Assembly: GCA_020056205.1 (NCBI GenBank)
Contig: JAGVIF010000526.1
Coordinates: forward strand, 1 to 6,493
Reading direction: 5' to 3'
Length of the DNA stretch: 6,493 nt
Source of the DNA: Lentisphaeria bacterium
GTDB taxonomy: Bacteria > Verrucomicrobiota > Lentisphaeria > Victivallales > GWF2-50-93
Position numbers and translations under genes: made by a program. Positions 1 to 6,037 of the stretch are shown here, piece after piece (position 1 is the first letter of the stretch; each line of letters begins with the position of its first letter). The notes below the pieces were generated by a model, which worked only from the letters and a program-made list of their open reading frames with translations, did no database searches and was not told the DNA's origin.

Positions 1-4
1 TTCC

Positions 5-40
5 GGCAGGGGCAAGACCGCTGTGGGTATTGCCCCTGCC
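5..40. repeat. Perfect 11-bp inverted repeat (hairpin), role unknown
   Basis: GGCAGGGGCAA at 5-15 is matched exactly by its reverse complement TTGCCCCTGCC at 30-40, leaving a 14-nt loop. Such a GC-rich stem would fold stably in RNA. It is followed on the plus strand by A residues rather than T, so it is not a classic rho-independent terminator for a plus-strand gene. On the minus strand the window ends 4 nt past the stem, so a T-tract there cannot be judged. It may be a terminator for something outside the window, or part of a dispersed palindromic repeat. Confidence 0.55.
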
Positions 41-226
41 AAAAATACTTGCGAGCCCTCCGATGGCATCTGCAACGGCGCGGTTTATGACTTTTGCAAT
101 GAACCCTTATCCCTTTCCCCTGTACTACACGGGTTGTTTCGCAAATCTTTCGGCAAAAAAAATATATATGATTAATTTAATATTTCAACCGAGCGAAGAC
201 GGTTTTCATGGTTTTTCTTTGTCAAA
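41..226. other. Non-coding stretch, no gene recognised
   Basis: No convincing coding region was found in the first 336 bases. The one plus-strand open frame here (30-239, 69 codons) has low-complexity composition, no ribosome binding site and no recognisable family. Bases around 156-190 are strongly AT-rich (a run of eight A followed by alternating A/T), which could be an upstream element or simply intergenic DNA. Confidence 0.5.
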
Positions 227-251
227 GGCGGGAATATGACCCCGTCCCCAC
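219..251. repeat. REP-like GC-rich hairpin, possible mobile-element remnant
   Basis: GGCGGG at 227-232 can pair with CCCGTC at 241-246 (one G-U pair) across an 8-nt loop. The surrounding wording, ending in TGACCCCGTCCCCAC, resembles motifs I have seen repeated near REP-associated (Y1/IS200-like) transposases in uncultured bacteria. That resemblance is from memory and only one copy lies in this window, so its repeat status is inferred. No transposase gene is present. Confidence 0.3.
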
Positions 252-274
252 TAGAAAATTGTTCGTTGAACCGC

Positions 275-302
275 TTGAAAAGGTCGGCTCGAAGTCTATT
301 TT
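275..302 (+). promoter_or_regulatory. Candidate sigma-70-type promoter for the large Sel1-repeat gene
   Basis: TTGAAA (275-280) and TATTTT (297-302) are separated by 16 nt and lie 35 nt upstream of the ATG at 337. The -35 box matches consensus at five of six positions and the -10 box at four of six. This is a sequence match only. A second TATTTT at 305-310 has no well-spaced -35. Confidence 0.3.
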
Positions 303-336
303 TCTATTTTGAGTCATTAAAAACGAAGAAAGGGTG

Positions 337-3300
337 ATGGTCAAAAAGATCATTACGGAATCAGGTTTAATTTATAAATTGATGACCATGGGAAAAATGA
401 GATCTAAATTTATAATAGTTTTTTTCGTGGCGGCAATGTGTCTGAGCACGGTTGCGTTGTCCCAGTTTCTTTTTCGTCAGGCCAAAGAACCAACCGATCC
501 TGAAGAGCAGTATAAGCTTGGAAATTCTTATTACAAAAGCGAAGCCTTGGTAAAGGACTACACAGAGGCCGTCAAGTGGTTTCGCAAGGCGGCCGAGCAG
601 GGGCACGCAAAAGCGCAGTACAGCCTTGGGGTTTGCTACGAGAATGGCAACGGCGTTCCAAAATATATGAACGAAGCCGCCAAGTGGTTTCGCGAGGCTA
701 GCGAACAGGGATATGGGAAAGAGCAGTATGACCTTGAAAATCCCTACAAGAAAGGCATTGGCATCGGAGCGGCAGTGCAAGACAAGGGTAAGACTGAACC
801 CGGCAAGCGGTGGAGCGAGGCGGTCGAGCAGAAGCATATAAGGGTGCAGGATAGCCTTGAGGGTGGGAAGATATCTTCAACTGATCTGAGAAAAACTGAT
901 ACCGCATCTCTGGAGAATTTTTCCGATCAGGGCGATATGGCACCCTGTATTCTTCCAATATCGGGAGATGAACCCGTGGATACTGGGGCGGGTTGGGCGC
1001 TCGGTCTTGGAAGCAAGCCCGGGCCGCTGCTGGATGCCATGGAAGGGGGCCGTTCAGGTGGCGATGTCACTGCCATGATGGTGCTGCTACGCCAGGCAGG
1101 AGGACCTCTCAGCGAGGAGGAGGACAAGGCCATGAACAGGAAATGGGCTCCTTATGCCGCCTCCAAATCCCCAAAAGCTCACAAGGCGATCCGGAAACAG
1201 AGCGAACTTCTTCTGCAGTCCATGGTGCACCGCCAGATGATGGTCCAAGCCGCATGGGAATATGACTTTGCAATCGCGCAGAAGCAGATTGCCATCTTCA
1301 TGAAGGACAATGAGGAAGCGGCAGCGGCGGAGATGATGGCTGAACTCCAGCAGCAGGTTGCCGAGAATGCAAAAAAGAATCTTGATTCGCTGGGCGAGGA
1401 AATCGACAAGATCCCTGATATTCCGACCCCTGAGGAGCTTAAGGCGGAAGAGGACGCTGGACGCAAGAATGCAGTGGATGCCCTCTGTCTCGGGAAGGAG
1501 ACTATCGAGACTGTTAAGCCCGGCAAAGTGCTTTTAGGATATCTGAAATTCGTGAAAACTACAGCCGAAGTCAAGGATTATCTCAAGGCGAATCCTTCTC
1601 AAGGGACCTGTGTTGTCACGGAAAATTCGGCTAACTTCACAAAAGTCATCCATTGGGATGCGAAGAAGATGATAAATGGTCAGAAAGTGGACTTTAAAGA
1701 AGGAAAAGATATTTATAATTACGAATGCAGCTGGCAGACACCTAAAATGATACCTGTTTATAATGATACACGCAATTTCCCTTTCAATATCACCTTGAAG
1801 GACAAAGGAACAAAATTCGCACCGGGCACCGAGGGTCCAGGTAAAGTCACATTCGGTGTCTCCTATAAAAATGTTCGGCCAAGGAATGGACGTGATCTGC
1901 TCACTATTGCTGTTCCGGGTGGCGCTGAGGCCAAGATTGATACACTGGAGCTGGATTATCATTCTCCGGATGTCCACCGCAGTGAAATCGCTGAGGATCA
2001 GATTATCGAAATTGACGACATGGCCAGGTGGCACGTCACTATCCGTTATACATTTGAACCGGCTTCAGGAGCCGCCACGCAGCCGGAGCCCAGCAAGCAG
2101 GATTCCAGCCTGGGCGCGGACAAGAATGATCAGATCGCCGAGCACGAGGCCAATATCGTCGCCGCAAAACGGGCGATAGAAGGCATACGCAAGGAAATGG
2201 GCGCTGAAACAGATAAGAAACGCATGGAGGAACTGCGTTTGCAGACACTGCATCTTGAGCAGGACGTACATGACAGCAAGGATCTTATTGAGTCCATCCG
2301 GACAGGAGATATCGTTAAGACCCGCGGCCCATGGGACGAACATGCTACCGCCGTGATGGCCAGGACATCAATGGAATTGGTCGAGGATTGCAAGAGGGCC
2401 CAGCAAATGCAGGCTTCTTTTGTCCGTCTGAGCAAAACACTGGAGAAATACAAGCCGGAGGAAGCGCGCAAGCTCTACGAAAATTTCCGATCACAGATGG
2501 TACAGGGAATTTACCAACCCGGCGGGCTGGAGAATGCCCAAAATGCTTTGAACGTACTTTATGAAAGCACGAGTTCGGCGGCAAAGGAATCACAGAATCA
2601 GAATTATGCGGATATCTCTGTAAGGAAGGCGCAACTGGAACGGACTGAATGGAATCTTGCCGTCGCGGAAGGCGTGAAAAAGAACTGTGACCGTGCGATA
2701 TTCGCAGGGAGCCTGTTTACCGGCATGGCTCCCGGACTTGCTCTTAGCATGGTCTATGAAGGATCATGTACTTCAGTGGAAAAAGGACCCAAGGAGGCGC
2801 TGAAAAACGCTGTTGTCCAAGGAGGGATCATGCTTGTAAGCATGGGTACGATGAAGGCCGGCGGCTGGGCTATCGGCAAATTTCTCAATCCCAAAGTCGC
2901 TCAAAGCGAAGTGAACTCATTTAAAAAGATTCTGGATGCCAATCGCTATCAGCAGGAGATGGAGTGGAACCAGGCGTTGGTGAACAGGCTGAAGGAGAAG
3001 GCTGCCGCCATGGAGAAGTTTAAGCCTTCGAGAACGGGAGAGTATTTTAAGGTCAGCAGCGAGTTGAATGATGCCGTCGCCGCCGCCAACAGCAGTTCGC
3101 TCGCAAAGAACATCATGAAAAACGAATTGGTTGCCGCAGAGAAGGCCTTGACGGAGAAAGGAAGCAAGGAGGCGGTAGCAGCGTTCAACGAGATCAAGGC
3201 ATATCAGGATGTTTTCAACAAGCGCCTTCAGACCAACATTTATCCGCAGACGGACAACCAGATGCTGATAAAACTCCGGCAGCAGGGATACAATGCGGAG

Positions 3301-3945
3301 GCCAGCTGGTTTCGCGAATTTCGCAACGCCACCAGCAGAGGAGTCAATCGCGACCGCGATCTCGGCCTGATCGCCCAGATGGAAGGGAAGCTGACGAAAA
3401 ATGGCAAGACTGTTTCACTTAACGAGTTCATGGGTGACGGACAGAAGGCCTACAGTGCAAGTTACAAACAGGTGACCGGACGCAGTGCAACCCTGGCCGA
3501 CCAGAATATCACCACCACGGCCCATAGCGAGGCCTTCCCCCTGAAATGGCTCGAACAGAAGGTTGGCGAGGCTGGCGATCCGCGTGATTTCGGAAAGGCT
3601 GGTTCCGCCATCTACAACAAGGTCAGGAATGCCATGGCCGGACCTGATCCCGCTTTTGTCAATCTCAAGAAGGCCTGCAGCAGTCTCGGCAAGGATCTTA
3701 AGACCAAGGTACTCCCCCGCCTGGAGAAACCCGTTCCCGGAAGCGCGGTCAGCGAGACTTCACGCAAGGCTGCGGCGGAGCACTGGATCGAAGTACAGAA
3801 AGTCATGGAAAACTTTGCCTCAGACAAGATCGATCCGTTGACGGCCATGAGGGAACTGCAAAAACTGACCGGTTCAACGAGCATCACCCAAAGCGCGGCG
3901 GAAGTCCAGCGGCTGATGATCCGGCTTGGCGGTGGTGGGAAATGA
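337..3945 (+). CDS. Large exported Sel1-like repeat protein of unknown function
   Basis: About 1202 residues. I do not recognise the full-length protein. Seen in order: a basic N-terminus and hydrophobic segment at about 22-44 (signal peptide or anchor; ALS-Q is a plausible cleavage site); Sel1-like repeats at about 54-126 with a decayed third to about 167; a Met/Ala/Glu-rich helical region at about 285-420; a beta-rich region at about 430-575; a Pro/Gln/Ser linker; a coiled coil at about 595-700; a Gly-rich hydrophobic pair at about 785-850; and a helical C-terminus with an RDRDLG...TTAHSEAF core at about 1005-1067. Sel1 repeats are TPR-like and usually bind protein partners; an envelope or secreted role is inferred. 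The start is uncertain. ATG 337 follows a purine-rich GAAGAAAGGG that lies rather close; GTG 334 overlaps it; ATG 397 would give a short, typical signal-peptide N-terminus. The gene stands alone, with a palindrome after its TGA. Confidence 0.85.
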   Translation: MVKKIITESGLIYKLMTMGKMRSKFIIVFFVAAMCLSTVALSQFLFRQAKEPTDPEEQYKLGNSYYKSEALVKDYTEAVKWFRKAAEQGHAKAQYSLGVCYENGNGVPKYMNEAAKWFREASEQGYGKEQYDLENPYKKGIGIGAAVQDKGKTEPGKRWSEAVEQKHIRVQDSLEGGKISSTDLRKTDTASLENFSDQGDMAPCILPISGDEPVDTGAGWALGLGSKPGPLLDAMEGGRSGGDVTAMMVLLRQAGGPLSEEEDKAMNRKWAPYAASKSPKAHKAIRKQSELLLQSMVHRQMMVQAAWEYDFAIAQKQIAIFMKDNEEAAAAEMMAELQQQVAENAKKNLDSLGEEIDKIPDIPTPEELKAEEDAGRKNAVDALCLGKETIETVKPGKVLLGYLKFVKTTAEVKDYLKANPSQGTCVVTENSANFTKVIHWDAKKMINGQKVDFKEGKDIYNYECSWQTPKMIPVYNDTRNFPFNITLKDKGTKFAPGTEGPGKVTFGVSYKNVRPRNGRDLLTIAVPGGAEAKIDTLELDYHSPDVHRSEIAEDQIIEIDDMARWHVTIRYTFEPASGAATQPEPSKQDSSLGADKNDQIAEHEANIVAAKRAIEGIRKEMGAETDKKRMEELRLQTLHLEQDVHDSKDLIESIRTGDIVKTRGPWDEHATAVMARTSMELVEDCKRAQQMQASFVRLSKTLEKYKPEEARKLYENFRSQMVQGIYQPGGLENAQNALNVLYESTSSAAKESQNQNYADISVRKAQLERTEWNLAVAEGVKKNCDRAIFAGSLFTGMAPGLALSMVYEGSCTSVEKGPKEALKNAVVQGGIMLVSMGTMKAGGWAIGKFLNPKVAQSEVNSFKKILDANRYQQEMEWNQALVNRLKEKAAAMEKFKPSRTGEYFKVSSELNDAVAAANSSSLAKNIMKNELVAAEKALTEKGSKEAVAAFNEIKAYQDVFNKRLQTNIYPQTDNQMLIKLRQQGYNAEASWFREFRNATSRGVNRDRDLGLIAQMEGKLTKNGKTVSLNEFMGDGQKAYSASYKQVTGRSATLADQNITTTAHSEAFPLKWLEQKVGEAGDPRDFGKAGSAIYNKVRNAMAGPDPAFVNLKKACSSLGKDLKTKVLPRLEKPVPGSAVSETSRKAAAEHWIEVQKVMENFASDKIDPLTAMRELQKLTGSTSITQSAAEVQRLMIRLGGGGK
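397..468 (+). other. N-terminal signal peptide or signal anchor of the Sel1-repeat protein
   Basis: The encoded segment has a positively charged start (MRSK) and then about 17 mostly hydrophobic residues (FIIVFFVAAMCLSTVAL). A signal peptidase I site after ALS is plausible. The Cys in VAAMC is not preceded by a proper lipobox, since Met is at -1, so a lipoprotein is unlikely. The segment implies export or anchoring to the inner membrane with the rest outside the cytoplasm. Confidence 0.65.
496..837 (+). repeat. Sel1-like repeat block (two clear units, one degenerate)
   Basis: Unit 1 carries EQYKLGNSYY...DYTEAVKWFRKAAEQG and unit 2 carries AQYSLGVCYENGNGVP...EAAKWFREASEQG, both matching the Sel1 consensus of about 36 residues. 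A third unit keeps EQYDLENPYKKGIG and RWSEAVEQ but is stretched and diverged. A short fourth remnant (VQDSLEGG) follows. At DNA level AAGTGGTTTCGC recurs at 574-585 and 682-693, exactly 108 nt (36 codons) apart, showing tandem duplication. These helical pairs normally form a curved binding surface. Confidence 0.85.
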
Positions 3946-3984
3946 CGATTTCTTCATAACGTCGTTTCGGGACTGCTTAGTCTG

Positions 3985-4016
3985 TTAGCCCGTTTTTCGC
4001 GCGAAAAACGGGCTAA
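3985..4016. terminator. 32-nt perfect palindrome between convergent genes, probable bidirectional terminator
   Basis: TTAGCCCGTTTTTCGC is followed directly by its exact reverse complement, with the centre between 4000 and 4001. It lies 39 nt after the stop of the Sel1-repeat gene and 18 nt beyond the ilvC stop on the other strand, where a shared terminator is expected. As RNA it gives a stem of about 14 bp with a 4-nt loop from either strand. The T-tract after the stem is weak on both sides (AGTTTCGC on plus), so termination is inferred from position and symmetry. Confidence 0.65.
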
Positions 4017-4034
4017 AGTTTCGCAAGATGATTT

Positions 4035-5036
4035 TTATGCCCGCTCGAACATTGCTCTTATCTGCCTTCCAACGACTTCCATCGGGTGCTGGCCGAGCGC
4101 TTCGCGTTTCGCCTTCAGGTTGACAGATCCTTTTCTGCTTTCCTTCAGCCATTTGCGGGCGAATTTCCCGCTCTCAACATCTTTGAGCGCCTTCCTCATC
4201 GCATCCTTTACCTTGGGGGTGATGATTTTAGGTCCCACTTCGTATTCGCCCCACTCAGCCGTATTAGATATTATCGAGTTCATCTTTTGTATTCCGCCCT
4301 CGTATATGAGGTCAACGATGAGTTTCACCTCATGAACGCACTCAAAGTACGCCATCTCCGGCGGATAACCGGCTTCCACAAGCACCTCGAATCCGGCCTT
4401 CATAAGTTCAACAAGTCCGCCGCAAAGAACGGTCTGTTCGCCGAAAAGGTCCTCAAATGTTTCCTGTTCAAATGTGCATTCGAGACAACCGGCGCGGGTA
4501 AAACCCATCGCCTTCGCCATCGCCAGAGCGATTTCCTTAGCCTTGCCGCTCGGATTCTGCCTGACAGCTATCAATCCCGGAACGCCAAATCCCGCGAGAA
4601 AAGCCTTCCTTTCCTCTGTGGCGGGGCTTTTGGGCGCAACCATTATAACATCAACATCCTCCGGAGGAAGAATCCCTTTGAAAACAATGTTAAAACCGTG
4701 CGAACAGGAAAGGGTCTTTCCAGCTTTGATATGCTTCCTGATGTGTTTTTTATATACGGGGCCGTGAAACTCGTCGGGAAGAAGAATATGGATGATGTCA
4801 GCGGTTTTCGCGGCATTGCTTATTGACATAACCTTGAAACCGTCGTCCAATGCCCTCTGCCAACTCGGATTTGGTTTGTCATCAAGCGTCTCTGTTTCTC
4901 CCACGATCACATTGACCGCGGAATCCCGCATGCACAAGGCCTGCGCCGATCCCTGATTTCCGTAGCCGATTACTGCCACCGTTTTGTCCTTCAACGGAGC
5001 TAAGTCCGCATCATTGTCATGAATGATTTTTACCAT
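4035..5036 (-). CDS. ilvC: Ketol-acid reductoisomerase (class I length), possibly NADH-preferring
   Basis: 333 residues, the usual size of class I enzymes. It converts acetolactate or acetohydroxybutyrate to the dihydroxy acid (Mg2+ and NAD(P)H) in cytoplasmic valine, leucine and isoleucine synthesis. Visible motifs: the Rossmann loop GYGNQG (24-29), SHGF with the catalytic His113, VAPK with Lys136, DLFGEQ with metal-binding Asp196 and Glu200, then Glu232 and HE with Glu236, and ISNTAE with Ser257. The C-terminus (SGKFARKW...HPMEVVGRQIRAM) is typical of the class. Odd points: the cofactor loop after VIVG reads ETETLDDKPNPSW, long and acidic with no Arg; and KSPATEER replaces the usual KGPGHTVR. 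ATG 5036 is chosen because GAGGTG lies 6 nt upstream; the GTG at 5045 overlaps that site. It follows the Cys-rich gene by 15 nt, so the two are probably cotranscribed. Confidence 0.95.
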   Translation of the reverse strand: MVKIIHDNDADLAPLKDKTVAVIGYGNQGSAQALCMRDSAVNVIVGETETLDDKPNPSWQRALDDGFKVMSISNAAKTADIIHILLPDEFHGPVYKKHIRKHIKAGKTLSCSHGFNIVFKGILPPEDVDVIMVAPKSPATEERKAFLAGFGVPGLIAVRQNPSGKAKEIALAMAKAMGFTRAGCLECTFEQETFEDLFGEQTVLCGGLVELMKAGFEVLVEAGYPPEMAYFECVHEVKLIVDLIYEGGIQKMNSIISNTAEWGEYEVGPKIITPKVKDAMRKALKDVESGKFARKWLKESRKGSVNLKAKREALGQHPMEVVGRQIRAMFERA

Positions 5037-5051
5037 TTTCAACACCTCTTT

Positions 5052-5258
5052 TTATTTTTTAGATTTGTCTTTTGTGAAGTTTGCAAACGACCTGTCCCAC
5101 GTCTTTTCAGCTTCATCGCTGAATGCGCACGCGGGAAGCTGGTTTTGCGCAAGATGATAATGCAGGCAGGCGCAACAGTTTCCCTTTCTCTCGCACGGCT
5201 CATAAGTGCAATTGCATCTGCTCATGTTAGACTGAAATTTTTCACATTTAATTGGCAT
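5052..5258 (-). CDS. Small Cys-rich DUF6485-like protein, putative metal binder
   Basis: 68 residues with eight Cys (5, 15, 17, 22, 28, 29, 31, 44) and His33/His35. The pattern CNCTYEPCERKGNCCACLHYH followed by LPAC and AEKTWDRS matches, from memory, the DUF6485 family of small uncharacterised bacterial and archaeal proteins. The Cys/His spacing suggests a zinc or iron-sulfur site; no function is established that I know of. There is no signal peptide, so it is cytoplasmic. The start at 5258 is supported by GGAGGAA at 5266-5272, 7 nt upstream. It is the first gene of a two-gene unit with ilvC, 15 nt apart. Whether it affects the reductoisomerase or is a bystander cannot be told. Confidence 0.85.
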   Translation of the reverse strand: MPIKCEKFQSNMSRCNCTYEPCERKGNCCACLHYHLAQNQLPACAFSDEAEKTWDRSFANFTKDKSKK

Positions 5259-5334
5259 TTTTCAGTTCCTCCGCTAACTTGAAAAAAGAAGTTAAGTAAG
5301 AGATATTAAAAAGTTAAAAAGTAAAGGTTTTTTT
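5259..5334. promoter_or_regulatory. Divergent intergenic region with candidate promoter and repeated AAGTTA words
   Basis: This 76-nt gap must drive both the Cys-rich/ilvC unit (minus) and the CBM9-like/recX unit (plus), unless these are read from farther away. On the plus strand TTGAAA (5279-5284) and TATTAA (5304-5309) are 19 nt apart, a somewhat long spacer. TAACTT (5275-5280) is inverted relative to AAGTTA (5289-5294), and AAGTTA recurs at 5311-5316, 22 nt on, about two helical turns. That arrangement could be an operator, though in AT-rich DNA it may be chance. I saw no leader peptide or T-box for ilvC. Confidence 0.4.
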
Positions 5335-6033
5335 ATGAAAAAAATTAAAATTATTGACGAAAAAATAGTTGATAAACTTATTTTCGCGTTCCGTTCGGCG
5401 AACGCAGCAGGGCCTATTGACTCTTCATATAACTGCCCTGTGACGATGAACTGGCGCGAGATATCGTCCAAGCCGCTTCTTTTTTTCAAAAACTGGTCGC
5501 AGCCGCGTCTTCCGGACGAGAGCGGGGCGTCATTTCTTTTTCACAACGGAGATAATCTAAATATAATTTCTGTGATGGAAGATTCGGATGTTTTCAACGA
5601 AGCCGCCGGGAGAAATGATCAGACGTGGACGAAGGGGGATGTCCTAGAGTTTTTCATCCAGCCCGCAAATAAGAAGAACTACTTTGAAATCCATGTCGCT
5701 CCGACTCTCGCGACGCTCGAACTTTCCATCCCTGACGCGGACAAACTTAAAGCGAACGAATGTCCGTGGGGCAGTCTTTTCTTCGACTCCGGCTCCGAAT
5801 TCGGAGCGGAGGTAATATCAAAACCAGACTTTAAAGGCTGGTGGGGATTAATCTCCCTGCCCTTCGAGAGCGTAGGCATGAAGGGGGAAAAAGGCGAATC
5901 TGCGAATTTCGCAGTATGCAGATACAATTACACGAGGGGAAATATGAAAACCCCGGAGTGTTCATCGTCCGCCCCTTTCAAAAAACTGGCCTTTCATTGT
6001 CCTGATCAATGGCAAAAAATTATTCTGGAATAA
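5335..6033 (+). CDS. CBM9-like (DOMON-fold) domain protein without signal peptide
   Basis: 232 residues, apparently one domain. The central part has the usual pattern of carbohydrate-binding module family 9-like proteins: a strand DNLNIISVMEDSDV (about 73-86), then RNDQTWTKGDVLEFFIQP (93-110) and YFEIHVAPT (116-124), and a C-terminal FAVCRYNYTRG...AFHCPDQWQKI. In relatives these domains bind sugars or sit on secreted glycan-active enzymes. Here there is no hydrophobic signal at the N-terminus (MKKIKIIDEKIVDKLIF), so a cytoplasmic location is inferred and the ligand is unknown. The start is supported by AAAGG at 5323-5327, 7 nt upstream. The recX start lies 4 nt after its stop, so the two are probably one transcript. 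Confidence 0.8.
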   Translation: MKKIKIIDEKIVDKLIFAFRSANAAGPIDSSYNCPVTMNWREISSKPLLFFKNWSQPRLPDESGASFLFHNGDNLNIISVMEDSDVFNEAAGRNDQTWTKGDVLEFFIQPANKKNYFEIHVAPTLATLELSIPDADKLKANECPWGSLFFDSGSEFGAEVISKPDFKGWWGLISLPFESVGMKGEKGESANFAVCRYNYTRGNMKTPECSSSAPFKKLAFHCPDQWQKIILE

Positions 6034-6037
6034 CAAA

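Noticed and set aside
30..239. Plus-strand open frame of 69 codons before the large gene
   Set aside because: It has no ribosome binding site or recognisable motif, its start lies inside a hairpin arm, and it runs through AT-rich and REP-like sequence. Probably chance.
409..445. Lipoprotein signal (VAAMC) in the Sel1-repeat protein
   Set aside because: Met before the Cys does not fit the lipobox, which needs Gly, Ala or Ser there; a signal peptidase I site or uncleaved anchor fits better.
3286..3400. Nucleotidyltransferase active site (D-x-D in RDRDLG)
   Set aside because: The required Gly-Gly or Gly-Ser 9-13 residues upstream is absent, so the match is too weak to call a domain.
4086..4826. 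246-codon plus-strand open frame opposite ilvC
   Set aside because: It is fully antisense to a clear ilvC gene, its translation shows no family features, and long antisense frames are common over GC-biased codons.
5037..5045. Upstream GTG start at 5045 for ilvC
   Set aside because: That GTG overlaps the ribosome binding site, while ATG 5036 sits 6 nt after GAGGTG and gives the usual IlvC N-terminus.
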